This document shows, one piece after another, positions 39,201 through 50,599 of a stretch of 64,000 nucleotides of DNA (positions are counted from its first letter, which is position 1; every line of letters begins with the position of its first letter). Under the pieces are notes generated by a model. It had not been told where the DNA came from. It did not search any database and saw nothing but the letters and a program-made list of their open reading frames with translations. Position numbers and translations under genes: made by a program. Source of the DNA: Aptenodytes patagonicus (Eukaryota > Chordata > Aves > Sphenisciformes > Spheniscidae); NCBI RefSeq assembly GCF_965638725.1, contig NC_134953.1, forward strand, positions 37,562,854 through 37,626,853. Reading direction: 5' to 3'.

Positions 39201-42200
39201 TTTAATGAGTTCCCTTAAAAGACAGTTTACAATCTTCTTGGGTTTTTCCCCCCGTATAACGAAACCATTCTCCAGGTTCTCTTCCTCCAAAACCCATTTC
39301 TTTTACAAAATTATTTGCTTCTCCACATTTTTTGAGATTTATCCTCAGGCTATCTCTTTCTTGATGCTTCTTGACTTCATTTAGAAGTCTCATCAGACTT
39401 TTATTACTCTGTGGTTTTTTATCGTATCAAACTACATACAGGCCTTCTCCTATTTCTGCTGTAAGCACACTTTTTTAGGCTGCACTTCACACGCAGAAAA
39501 AAAAACCCTATTCTGTAACACCGTTTACTTTTCCACGTATTTCTATTGTGGTGTTACTCAGAAGTTACCAGTTCTTTAAGAATGGCAAGGTAGAGGAGAT
39601 TAATGCATTTTAGGATGTCTGGAAAGGAACAGCTGACCTGAAATAAAACAGGAGAGTTGGTGAACCACTGGTTTGCAAGTAATTCTATGCATAAACCAGT
39701 GTACAAGAACATACTCAATGCACAGAGGCTCACCTGAATAATGACAGCTACCATCACAGAAACACCACTATTCTTAATTGTGATAGTTCCTTTCTCCTGC
39801 TTAACTTTCATTCTGCTCATACTTGACGCACTCAGTTATTCTGTCCTGTTGAAGGTTTCTGCTCAGTGACTGACACAATTTCAGATCAGCATACCTTTAC
39901 CCCAACTGTAGCCATATAGTAACTAACGATCAAGATTACCAGCATTAAAAATGAAAAAATACAATTACATTTCAAAAAGGGATCAAGAAGATCAGCTATA
40001 CTACAGATTCTACAGAAGTTCTTTGTGGGTTTGTTGTTTGGTTTTGGGGGTGGTTTTTTTTCTCTTTTTTAGCTCCTCGCACTGTTTAATTTTGTACAAT
40101 ACTCCTCAGAGAATTACAATCACTGTTCCTCTATTTGTACAGTAACAAACACAGTGGTGGACTAGGTTTGCTCCATCCAGCCAAGTAACGGGGAAAGGCT
40201 GCTTTCCTGAAAACTGTTTTTACAGGAACCACAACCTACAATGTATAAGTAGTTTCCAGCAAGCAATGAACCTATTCAGTTTTGGTCCTAGGCATTAAAG
40301 CTACAAACTAAATATTATGAAAGACAAAGAAACAAAAACATGTGGATTCACCCAGAACACTCAATAATACTTTTTGAAAACCGTTAAAGAGAATGCAGTT
40401 AAAATCCAGATCAAGCTTTGCATTCCTGTGAAGTTATGCATCGTGAGGACCTTGATCAGTTTTGGCCTGCTGTTTTTCATTTCTTTGAAGAATAAAGGTT
40501 CTGACTGTCAAAAAAAAAAGCATGAAAACTGAGACTTCCTGAGTCTCTCCAGAAGAGCATATCCTTTCTAACTTCATTACGTCCTCAGTCTAAACATGAA
40601 GAATTTGCATCCCTTTCTCTGAAGTTCTCTCTCACAAAGCTGTGGTACAAAAGGAATTAGAGGTGTTTTACCTGTAAGCCTGGACTGACATGCATACTTC
40701 AAAGTAATACTTACTTCAGTTGTCTGTTTAGTTCTTCAACATAATTCTTTTGGTCCAAAATTGCAGCGATCTGTACATTTCTAAAGCAAGCACATAATAA
40801 AATTAGCTTTAAGAAAATGATGTAGTGAACTATGTACTGAAAACATACATCTCTATCATATGTAAATGTCCATCTTAATTGTGCTTTTTAAAAAGAAAGG
40901 AAGAACTTCATCTCACAGTCATGAAGTCAATAACTTACATGTTGTTACATCAGTGAGAGACAAAAAAACCCAATGCTTTAATTGCAAACAATTTCTCTAC
41001 TTCAAACATAAGAACATATACAGTCTCAAAAGAAAAAGAATGTTTATTTACTCTGCTGTAACTCTGGTTCTTTGATATACTGACTAAATCCCAAGGTGAG
41101 GGCTTAAAGGTTAGCAGGTTCTTTTTCACTGCCGCCTTGCAATCCTCCAATACTGTCCATCAGGTAAAGGAAGTAGGTAACGTTGCTGAGGCTTGCTTCA
41201 GAGTGCAACTATTGGTCCAGCAAACTAGTAATACAGAACAATGTAGCGTACAATTTTTCTCAACACTGCGAGATCAGAAAACTTCATCTTTAGGGAACCT
41301 GACTTATTTCTACAAAGAACAGGACACCAGTCAAGAAATCATTTGTTAAGATGCAAAATCTGAGGTATTTGGTGGGGACATACCTTTCCTTACCCCCAAC
41401 GTCATCATCACTCTTTAAATACATAGAGAAATCGATCACCCCAACCTAGGGGAAAGCAAATGTACAGAGTTTCATATCATACAAGTAACTGCTGTTGATA
41501 TTCATGGTCTTGTATCTACATAATTACTAAAACCTCAGTTACATCAGCTTTTTTAAGATTGGTCCAGTTTCAGCCAGAAGCTCAAAAAACTGAACCGTAA
41601 CATTTTAAACAAGATTTTTTTTTTTTTTTAAAGCGTAGTCTCACGTATTTGTCAAGAATTATGTTACCTTTGACCAAAATTAACAATGTGCCAGGTACCA
41701 AATCCAAAAGAAAAGATGACTTCTTACCTCTGACTAAGCTTAGCCAAGAACTTACTGGAAGACTTTCATTTGGGGAATTATCAGATACTACTCGACCCTA
41801 TCACTGATTGAGCAGACTTGTGATAATTTGTCTATAGTGTTTCACATGATTTCCTATCACAGCACATCTCCCAAACTGATGTTTCCCCCATGTTTAGCTT
41901 TTCAATACTCTTTGCCAAATAATGCTACCTCTCCACAGCTGCTGATTCCCAGGTGTGCCAGCTCAACTGCATTCATTTTTTTAAACCTTCTAAATCTGAA
42001 TCTAATTAATTTATTTTCTATTCAATTGTAATTTAATCATATATACTATAAATAACATTACCATGAGTTCTGCTTCCAACTCTATTCATGAACCTCTAAC
42101 AAAAGTATTTAACCACATTTGCTTTACCAAAACCCTTCCTTTTTGGTCTCTAGCAGCCTCTTTACAAAAGTATTTCAATTTCTCTGATCTACTGCTTCCT

Positions 42201-45200
42201 TCCTGAGCTCCCTTTAGCTTTTGAATACAAGTAACTTGCTTAAGTCTAACATTTCCTTGGTTTGTACAATGCTCTCCTGTCAAGTTTCCTATGATGGTCT
42301 TCTACTTGTTCTTTCCATATCTTTTCTAAAAAGTCTCTCCCCCAAAAGCTTTTTAAAAAACATATTTTGCCTATTAAAGCAAAATACTCTCTCTAAAAAA
42401 GTAAAATGTTATCTCTATAGAGGTTACTTTGTTTTAATTCTCCCTGGGTGCAGAGACACATTTCACCATTGAATGGCATTTTTCTAACATACCAAAACTA
42501 TGCTCCCAGATGCAACTTCCATCATCCTTCAGAAGTTTCTCTTTCTGCTCAGTACAACTTGCTTCTTCTGGCTTTTCTGAGAAGGTGCCTTATTTACACT
42601 CTTCACAAAAAGAATTGCTCTAAAATCTCATCTGGACAGCCACTACTACCTTCTCAAATCAAGTTTTATGTCCCATCATATAGCAAAGCCACCAAGTGAC
42701 CTAGATAACAAATGTGTAGCTAGCAACAGATTTTGTGATTTATAATACACACATATAATTCTCAAGACCACATCGGTAAGTTTTATATAATTACAAGCTT
42801 TTCAATATTATGTCTTCTGGTACGCAAGATCAGTGCCTAGAACATTAGATAGTAACTAGAATGAACAATCTAAGACAAGTTAACCCTATGATTCACATTC
42901 TTTGCCATAGAAATTGCTTTTTCATCAAATATATGCTGAAATACAGTAAATAATCACTTAAACCATTATGATTTTTTTCCACAAAGAAGCTGGACAAAAA
43001 CAATCAGGACTGAACACAGCCTACATTTATTTATAAATACTTGTGCATCTGCCTTTAAAAATAATCTGTCAAGATTTTCTCGGAAAAGATCAGAGTCCAA
43101 AGTCAAAGCACTTTGCAAAGGAGGAAGAATTCTAAGTCTTGTTTTGCAGACTGAAAGCAGTCACCCTCTTATAAGGTCTTTTATTACACTATGCGAAGTG
43201 AGTTGTTGTTTCAGGTTCTTGAAACATTCTTATTATGAATGAATGGGATAAACTGATCACGGACCTATACCTCTCCCGCAAAGGAAAAGGATGTTATGCA
43301 ATTAAGATGGAAAGAACTCTGCATTGCTACTATTGCATCCATTTGATGACAAAGCATAAAACTTTATCCTTGCACTCTGACAATTATCACCATCTAAAGG
43401 TCTGACCCAACTGATACTGAGGCTGATGCAACAGCCCCCACTGATCCAGGAGCGGGATCACGCCCTGAACAGTCTCTAGTAAGATTTCTGATAAGTCACA
43501 ACTCCATAGTAACAAAATTCACTGTACATAAAAATCTTACGGATTGCATGTACATTACTTTACCTGTATTGACTTACTTGTGAATCTAGGTCTTCTCCCT
43601 TCACACACAGGTTAGCATCTATCACATTTAACCCAACTAATAGCCCAACAATAACTGCTCCTTCTTCCTCCATCATTAGTGCATGATACTCATAAAATTC
43701 ACTGTTAAAGAAGAAAATTGCATCTTATTGGTCTATTCAGTATATTTACACGCAATAAATTAATAATAAGTGACATCTAAATCCGAATTGTTTCTCTTAT
43801 TTTAGCCTTACTCCAACATCCTTAAAGATGAACTGGGTCTGCCCATACTTTCACCTCACAAATATTTAAAAATTGAAAGTGCATGGTTTGTCTCAGAGGC
43901 TATTAGAGATACTACCTTTGGCTCCAGAAATCTGAGCCACAAGCTGCTGGAGGGCTGGGAAATCTGCAGGGCAAGACTTATTTTGCCTTTTGAGAAGGAA
44001 AAAAAAAAAGGCTCTTCGCTTGCTATTAGCCACTTTTGAATAGAATACTGCAACAGATGGATGTTTGGCCATGTTGAGTCAGACAATTCCTATGTTGCTA
44101 AAAAACACTAGAGAACGCAAAAGAAGAATGGTAAAAAATTTACCTTGTGTGAAAAAAGGTCTTGACTTCAATGAACACATGCTCGAAATTAAAGAAGCCA
44201 AGTAAGAGATTAAATGGGTAAGAGAAGAGAAACGGAAAGGGCTGAAATGGCTTTTAAAAGAAAAACACCCCACTAAACAACAGAATACCAACATTGACTT
44301 CCTCCTCCTTGCATTTTTTAAATAAACTTTTAGACTCCATGAAATAAACTGTGCTTTCAATGGAAAAGTCCATAGCTGTTGAACACCAATGTCATCCTGA
44401 CATACCAGTATTATCTAGGCATACAAGAAAAGTCTTAAAAATACGTATAGGTTATAGAACTGAAATTAAGATGACAAGTTTTTTTTTCCCTTTGTGCTTC
44501 AACTACCCCATCAGAAAGGAGAAGTTACACTAGAAGAGAGCAATGCCAGTTTTAGAACTGTGAAAGGAAAGTTGAAGGCAATCGTCCTCCATGCAATGGT
44601 AGCTCAGTAGGAAACCATGCATATGGTAGGGGTGAATTCATTTCCTCTCCAGAGGCTTCTAGTCCATACTCTGCACGGTGGAGGAATGCAGCGGGAGCCC
44701 TTCCCCATCACCCTCATGTATGAAAGAATAGTCAGGCACGTTGCAGAAGGCCCCCCTACATGATGGGGAGGAAAAATCTCTTCACCTGTCTGCTGGCCCT
44801 CAGTCTTGATGAGGCAGCGGTGTTTGGTCCCTCTACCCTGAGGACTGGAAAAAATCAGCCCACAAGCGAGTAGCTACACCTTGCTACACTAAGGGCACAT
44901 TAAAAAGTAGCAAACAGAAAATAATATTTTTTTTTTTCAGGATACTAAACCTCTAAAAATAGACTATAAACAAAATCTACTTAATTGTTTACCTGAGAAG
45001 ATCTCTCTGAATGATTAAACAGCGAAGATAGTCAGCCATTTTCTTCTGCATTAGTGCTAACCGTAACCAGGCCCGAGCACGGCCCAGTGGTGTTCTGAAA
45101 AAAAGGGCATGAAGACAAACAGTCTGAAATCAACAATATATCAATTAATTCACTGTCTTAAATATCTTATCAGTCTATTGGTACAGCAATTGGTATTTCT

Positions 45201-48200
45201 GAAAAGGTATTTTAAACTACTAGTTGAGCAATGCAGTCTGGGAAGCCATAATGTCTAGGCTTTGACTCCAAGCTTTGGGATAGTATCAGAAAAATTTTCA
45301 TCAACTCAGCTGGGCTTGGGAGCAGACCCTGGAAAGAACAGGAATAGAGAAGGCACAAGAGCCTGACAGTAAAATTAACTGTTTTGTTCAGAGAGTGAAA
45401 ACATGCAACTTTCTACACACTGTTGTATTTCAATGTGCTTTGTTCTCACACAGTACAGGGCTAGCAGTATGGAAAGAATTTTTAAGAGTGGTGCTGTTTT
45501 CCTGTAAGTACCTTCCTCTTAACCTGACAGCGCCTGTAAAGATAATCTTGAAAGTCCTGTTTCTAGCTGAAGCAAAACGTCTGCCACAATTCAGACTCCT
45601 TTCTGCAACTTGCTTATAAAGTCTTCAGAGGAATTGTGAGAAAAGTAACTGAATGTCCATTACAACTCATCACACAAGCTTGCCTTCCCAATCCTATTCT
45701 CTGGGTCTACACAACACGTACTGAATTCTAGCTTTAACTCATACTTGTTTACAAACTCAGGGGTATCTTAGAAAGACAATTCAAAAAAGAAGAAAATGTA
45801 TGCAACTAGCAAACATTAATAACCATCAAATTAAACCTAAACCTTTGGATCCTCCTCTTCTAGTGCTTGCACACTTAGAAGCAGTAAGCACGTAAATGCA
45901 AAAAAAAACCCCAAAAAACCTGCATGCTGTATCAGGACAGGAAGAATGTAACACATTTGGCAAAGGGTATTATTTCATCTGGCCTGATACGAGAGTAAAT
46001 AACAATTTATATACCTATGTGCTTTAAATAAGGTCTAAAGCTATAAATTATAATCCTTATGCTGCCATATACCAATCACAGTGTAACCAAACCCTTTTGG
46101 AATTTAATGTATGGCCAATTATGAAGCTAAATACCAAAGCAGAGTGCAGAGGAATGGGAGGAGATTGTAGTTCACAGCATAAATTTACATTTGAGAAGGA
46201 TCCTACACACAAGAATCTGAAAAGCTGCCTAATACTTTCCTCTTCAGTATGTTACCTTTTGTTTTTATACAGCCTTTGCTGACTAGACCTCATGCGTTTG
46301 CTGCAGTTCTAGACTGCAGACTTTTTGATACACAACCTGTTCCTTTTTGCACCATTTTTGTCCACCATTCAGAAACCTTTTCTCCCAGAAACATCAGAAA
46401 AGAACATAAAAATACTACTTTTTTAGCTGTTTTGTGCAGAACATGAAAAGCTAGCAGGATTCATTCACCTGTGCTCTCCCCCAGTATAATGTGCTAGCTG
46501 TTCAAAGGCTTGATTAATGCCAAATGAAATCATGAGACATCTGTAGATTCTCGACCAGGTCCTTTATTTTCTTGCTGTATTTTACCAATACTACTTACTT
46601 AAGACCAGGCAAATCTCTGACACTTGCTGCTATTTCCTCAGCTTCTGGATATAATTTCTCCACAAGTTCCAGAGGACCCCAGATGGTTTTATTGTAACTT
46701 AGAAAGGATTTTCTTACTAGGGAAAGAAAAATTAAGTAACTGAATTAATTTAAATGACTGGAGTAGCTTCCTTCAAATAGCTGGTGTGGTGAAAGGGTTA
46801 ACTGCTGAGCCTAGACTTCCAGATAACAGATAACTGCAACACTGGTTAGGCCACCAGTATCCAAAGCCATCTTCCAAATTACTTTGCTGTGAACATAAAA
46901 TTGCTGTGCTAGAACAAAATAATATGAAAAGGATGACTGGCTAAAAATATAAGCTACATACATACATGCAGTTGTGGTAATCCCTGGACCATTTACAACA
47001 AATGGTATACAAAAGAAAAAGTTGGTAAATGTGGAAATATATGTTGTGAAGTATTAATAATGACACTGTTAATCACAAAAGGTGACAATTTATGTATTTT
47101 CTTCACTTCTTAAAGCAACATAACACACTCTGATTTTATCTCATTCAAGAAAGAAAGGAAGAAAAATGGCATGTTTGGGATGAGAAATATGCAGCTAGAG
47201 CAATTACCACACCTTTAAGGCCATGCTTCAGGCAGTGCTCCATGACTACAAAGAACTGCTGCAAAGGTGGATAGTCAGAATCCAGAGTGCGGCCAAAGCT
47301 CAAAGCTGATTCAATGAGTCCTTTGATACTCAATTTAGCCATATTGAGTAAATTTGCTCTTTCTACGGCTGTAGGGTCCTTTACAGCTAAGACAATAAAG
47401 AGAGAAAAAAGTTATGGTTCAAGTTTTAGAAGAGATGCAAAATAATAAAATGCTTCATGGCCACCTTGTTCAAAGAAAAACTTACCTTAACCTAGATAAA
47501 CTCTAAGGAATAATTTAGTAAGTGCTATAAACCACCATGTTATAGAAAAGCATCCACTCCTACAAACACCCTTACAGACCTTACATTGTTTTAATAGGTG
47601 AATGAAAAAACAAGGCCGGAAATGTCAGTTCTCAGGTACTGTGTTGTCTCAGTACATCTCGGACGCAGTCAGTAACTGCAAATTAACACAGGCATCAATG
47701 TGTGTACTCAAAAGTTCTGCTGCATAACAGCAATCAGTGCCCTTAACATGATATCAAAGCAGCATTCCTATTAATGTAAGTATCTATTTGGTGTATTATA
47801 GTCCACCTACAGAAACAGACATCATACTTCTTATATATAATCACTTTCCACTGTAGTCTTAATTTCACAGTGACATAAACACATGCTTTTCTTCTTAGGC
47901 TGTACATAGTCTCAGCCAGTAAACCTGGAGCAGTTTCAGGAAAATATTACATATTATATACTGAAATTTCAGCTTCTCATATAGCTAAAGCTAAAAAATA
48001 TTTTCTACACAGGGAAGTTTAAGAACGAAAGGTTTTGCTTTAACTTAAAAGTATTTTTGGTAAACTTTACAAAATGTACAACACAAAAATACATTTGGGG
48101 ATTAAATCTAGTCAGTAAAAACCCCATAGCTTTTTAAAATCATCTTAATCTGACAGAATGGACAAGGTTCCCCTTCTTAGAGTTCCTGCTACTGACACCA

Positions 48201-50198
48201 GTGTTCAGGAGATTCTTAGTTTATTTTCATTTGTAATGAAGCAGTTCAAACATTCAGGCCACCCTCTATTTTGCCAAACTGAAACAGAGACAAAACAGCC
48301 CTCTGTTTATTACCATGATCAAAGTAACTTGGAAAGAAGCAAAAAAAGTTGATGATTTACTGTTTTCTGCAATTAAATCTAACAAATGGAGTAAAAAACA
48401 AATGAAGAACACAGATCATCTTTTTTTAAGACACTGAGACACAGATGCCAAAGTATCTATACAGATTTGTGTCTAAGAAAAAATGCGAGCCTCTTCCACT
48501 GTAAATTTGCGTATTGGTATATGACCTTATGTCTTTGCACATCAGAAAGCATAAAGAACTGTATACATCAAAGCCAAAACCAAAAAAAAAAAATCATTGA
48601 AACAAATGGATACTTTCTCGGTTCCTCAAACAGCAATGAAATGCCTTGTCTCATTTCTTACATACCACAGCTTTAGTTATTTAGGTGTTATATATTAGAA
48701 ACTTAGAAAATTACTTTCTAATTTTCCGTATTCCTAACTGCCTGTCAAATATCAAATTACCATATTACCATACAACCTAATCTATCTCAGTTTTCTAGGA
48801 AAAAGAAACCACTGAGATGATGTACCTGAGATAACCTTAAAAACTACTTCTAGAGTCTCTCAATTTACCAGTACTTCAACAGAAAACACTAAAAGATGTT
48901 AGAAGACACAGCAGACAATCAGCAACAGTGCCCTGGCAAAAATTTACCCAGTTAGCAGTCATGGCTCCCTAGTTTGTCTCTTGACTTCCTGCCGGGGACT
49001 GAACCAACCCTACCAAAAGCAGCATCAATACCCCTGTCTGGAACAGATAGAGGCATGCAACAATAGGAGCGTTTCTGTTGGTAAAGCTCATGTCAGACTT
49101 CCTGCTTTTTTATTAGGTTTGCTATCAACAGTACTAAATCTGAATGTTATCATAGAAAAAGCCTTGTTCGATTCAAACTTCAGGTGGATAGCTCTCCCTC
49201 ACTACATATTCAAGTCTATTTCCCCAAAGGCATCTTACAAATTCCTTCAGGTGACCTCATTTTGACTTTTGGAGCTGATCCTCCCCACAGACAGACTTCC
49301 ACGTCTACTGTCTTTTTAACTGTCAGCCCTCTTGCCTGGTCTTTCTGAGGCAGAAACAAATTTAGGTCTGTTTTAAAGCATGGTCCTCCTGCATATAGCT
49401 TTTTTTCTTCACCTACTTCTTAAAAAAAGATCAAGATTTAGAATTTCATACAGAATGTTTTCTAGTAACTGCTGGTCAGGGATTGTATGGGGTAGACTGT
49501 ACATACATGGTGCAAAATGAGCTGTGAAGGGCCCTGAAGTGTTCTTCTCACCCCAAAGCAGCAGCCCCAGAAGGGACTATTTGCAGGTGGCACTGATGTC
49601 GCCAGCTTCACCAGAGTCTGACTAGCAAGGCTTGGCCTAACAGACAATATTCCTCTCCCAGCTTGGATAAGCAGGCAAACCCTTACTGCAAACTGCAAAA
49701 ACACCCCCAAGCGTGTAGTCGCTACGGCTACAGGCTGAATAAGGTCTCCTTGCGCCACCCGACAGCTAGCAGGAAACAAGTATTTTTCTCCGCTAAAGCG
49801 TGCTCGGCGGCACGAACCCCTCCGCCTTCCCAAAGCACGGTCCCCCGACGCACCAGCCGTTTCGATGAGCGCCGGCCGCCTCCCAGCGACTGGGGAGGAG
49901 GGAGACCTGACAGCGCCCGGGCTCCCGCACTGGCTGACAGACCGCGGGGCCGGAGGCCGCCCCCGACGCCAGGCCGGCACCGCCACCGCCCGACGAGGCC
50001 GCGGGCCATACTCAGCCCCGCTCCCGCCGCAGCGGACATTTTCTGCCTGTGCGGGCGCCGCCGCAACGCAGCTCGCAGCCGTACCGCCGGCAGCTGGGGG
50101 CGGCGGCCGCCGCAGGCCCCCTTCTCCCCGCCCTGGACCCGGCGCCCCCCGTCCAGCCCGGTCCCGCTCCCCGGGCGCCGCAGCCGCCGCTCACCCAT
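21133..50198 (-). CDS. RUFY2: RUFY2, RUN and FYVE domain-containing protein 2
   Basis: Endosomal adaptor; family members bind small GTPases through RUN and PI3P through FYVE. Exons in transcript order: 50195-50198, 47213-47386, 46599-46716, 44993-45094, 43578-43701, 41384-41445, 40715-40780, 38846-38915, 37508-37609, 36618-36734, 35841-36008, 34265-34362, 30189-30308, 28258-28387, 27570-27664, 23149-23197, 22117-22194, 21133-21276. The total is 1821 nt, 606 aa plus TAA, the length of the 606-aa human isoform. RUN lies at about residues 38-165 and a long coiled coil at about 190-535. FYVE lies at about 537-601 with WLKD, RKHHCRNCG and RVC, and zinc-binding Cys at 546, 549, 562, 565, 570, 573, 590 and 593. 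Intron 15 contains a CR1. DNA2 lies upstream on the same strand. Confidence 0.97.
21470..21508. repeat. (GGTA/GATA/GACA)n microsatellite
   Basis: A compound tetranucleotide run inside RUFY2 intron 17, with AT-rich low-complexity sequence just after (21520-21571). Confidence 0.9.
22117..22194 (-). CDS. RUFY2: RUFY2 exon 17 (FYVE start)
   Basis: Residues 534-559 with [18 protein letters not shown], the WxxD motif and the first CxxC of FYVE. The acceptor CTCCAG and donor GTAAAA fit. Confidence 0.96.
23149..23197 (-). CDS. RUFY2: RUFY2 exon 16
   Basis: A 49-nt exon, end of the coiled coil ([16 protein letters not shown]). Donor GTTAGT. It is the first exon after the CR1-bearing intron. Confidence 0.95.
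23781..25661 (-). pseudogene. CR1 ORF2 reverse transcriptase (broken)
   Basis: From the stop at 23781, about 510 codons are open up to TAG at 25335-25337. The same frame continues upstream ([20 protein letters not shown]) to a G-run frameshift near 25425, beyond which the linker region occupies another frame (25402-25656). RT motifs are present: [21 protein letters not shown] and the catalytic box. That box reads FGDD at 24573-24584 where CR1 elements normally have FADD. It ends in LRDMV, the usual CR1 C-terminus. Confidence 0.93.
25685..26580 (-). pseudogene. CR1 ORF2 AP-endonuclease domain (frameshifted)
   Basis: The first 205 or so codons are open (26580 down to about 25960) and carry endonuclease landmarks: [31 protein letters not shown] and VGDFNFPD. 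A one-base loss near 25960 moves the rest ([13 protein letters not shown]) into another frame, with its Ser-Asp-His catalytic motif intact. Confidence 0.9.
26637..27015 (-). pseudogene. CR1 ORF1 C-terminal fragment (esterase-like)
   Basis: Contains [20 protein letters not shown] and [20 protein letters not shown], typical of the SGNH-esterase-like end of CR1 ORF1. The N-terminal part is missing through 5' truncation. Confidence 0.85.
27570..27664 (-). CDS. RUFY2: RUFY2 exon 15
   Basis: Coiled-coil segment [20 protein letters not shown]. It ends at GA|GTAATT; reading through the donor would meet TAA at once, so splicing here is needed to make the FYVE domain. Confidence 0.95.
28258..28387 (-). 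CDS. RUFY2: RUFY2 exon 14
   Basis: Residues 442-485, coiled coil ([20 protein letters not shown]). The donor follows a run of six A (AAAAAA|GTAAAT). Confidence 0.96.
30189..30308 (-). CDS. RUFY2: RUFY2 exon 13
   Basis: A 120-nt in-frame exon, coiled coil ([19 protein letters not shown]). Donor GTAAGT at 30183-30188. Confidence 0.96.
30309..34264. other. RUFY2 intron 12
   Basis: A 4 kb intron with a long poly(T) run at about 33084-33106. No exon, RNA gene or known mobile element was recognised. Confidence 0.65.
34265..34362 (-). CDS. RUFY2: RUFY2 exon 12
   Basis: Coiled coil, with [20 protein letters not shown]. Donor GTACAG is non-canonical after position 4, but phase and homology support it. 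Confidence 0.95.
35841..36008 (-). CDS. RUFY2: RUFY2 exon 11
   Basis: A 168-nt in-frame exon, residues 314-369 ([20 protein letters not shown], then [14 protein letters not shown]). Confidence 0.97.
36618..36734 (-). CDS. RUFY2: RUFY2 exon 10
   Basis: A 117-nt in-frame exon, residues 275-313 ([20 protein letters not shown]). Confidence 0.97.
37508..37609 (-). CDS. RUFY2: RUFY2 exon 9
   Basis: A 102-nt in-frame exon ([20 protein letters not shown]). Its polypyrimidine tract contains a C14 run (plus-strand G14 near 37629-37642) followed by a T run. Confidence 0.97.
38846..38915 (-). CDS. RUFY2: RUFY2 exon 8
   Basis: Residues 217-240 ([20 protein letters not shown]). Donor GTATTA. Confidence 0.96.
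40715..40780 (-). CDS. RUFY2: RUFY2 exon 7
   Basis: A 66-nt exon ([20 protein letters not shown]), start of the coiled-coil region. Donor GTAAGT. Confidence 0.96.
41384..41445 (-). CDS. RUFY2: RUFY2 exon 6
   Basis: A 62-nt exon, [20 protein letters not shown]. Differs from human (KNEEDIGN) in the acidic stretch. Confidence 0.95.
43578..43701 (-). CDS. RUFY2: RUFY2 exon 5 (RUN)
   Basis: Residues 133-174, end of the RUN domain ([20 protein letters not shown]). Donor GTAAGT. Confidence 0.97.
44993..45094 (-). CDS. RUFY2: RUFY2 exon 4 (RUN)
   Basis: Residues 99-132: [20 protein letters not shown] and then [14 protein letters not shown], the most conserved RUN block. Confidence 0.97.
46599..46716 (-). 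CDS. RUFY2: RUFY2 exon 3 (RUN)
   Basis: Residues 60-98 ([20 protein letters not shown]). Donor GTAAGT. Confidence 0.97.
47213..47386 (-). CDS. RUFY2: RUFY2 exon 2
   Basis: Residues 2-59 ([20 protein letters not shown] and the opening RUN helices, [16 protein letters not shown]). An internal in-frame ATG (MAKLSI) is a possible alternative start. Confidence 0.96.
47387..50194. other. RUFY2 intron 1
   Basis: A 2.8 kb intron; the upper 400 bp belong to the CpG island. The rest is AT-rich without recognised content. Confidence 0.65.
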
Positions 50199-50400
50199 GG
50201 CCGGAGAGGAGGAGCCGCGGTCTCAGCCGCTCCCTGCGGGCCCTGCAGCTCCTCCCGTCCCGCCGCTGCGTGGGCCCGGCCCCTTCGCCTGCACCCAACG
50301 GCGCCCCCGGCGGCGGGAGGACCCGCCCCCGGCCCGGCGGCTGCGGCCCCTCCAGGGCGGGCGGTGGCAGCGCCGCGGTTTCCTTCCTGTCGCGATAACC
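49790..50400 (-). promoter_or_regulatory. RUFY2: RUFY2 CpG-island promoter
   Basis: A GC/CpG-dense block containing the RUFY2 ATG and first donor; no TATA box. TCGCGATA occurs at 50390-50397. Overlapping long open frames on both strands (301 codons plus, 174 minus) are composition artefacts. Confidence 0.8.
50195..50198 (-). CDS. RUFY2: RUFY2 exon 1 coding part (ATG + 1 nt)
   Basis: CCGGCCATGG|GTGAGC: a strong Kozak ATG followed one base later by a donor. Joined to exon 2 it reads Met-Ala-Val-Lys-Asp-Pro-Thr, matching the mammalian start [11 protein letters not shown]. The 5'UTR lies above 50198 in the CpG island. Confidence 0.88.
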
Positions 50401-50599
50401 TACAGCCCGACAGCCGGGGTTTACCTACAGGGCTGCTACTATTGCACTGTTCATATATCCCTTGCCCTGAGCACAGAGGGCATCAAGCTTCCCGCCTCGG
50501 AGGGGGGTAGCAAAGATGGTAGCCGTATTGCCAAAAAGAGATGGCCAAGAGTGTCAGGGCAGTTGTAACAGTTCTGCTGTCATAGGCACGTGAAGCCTT

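Noticed and set aside
49663-50568. 301-codon plus-strand open frame and opposing frames around 49.5-50.5 kb
   Set aside because: GC-rich composition artefact across the RUFY2 promoter; Pro/Arg-rich with no domain and no splice context.
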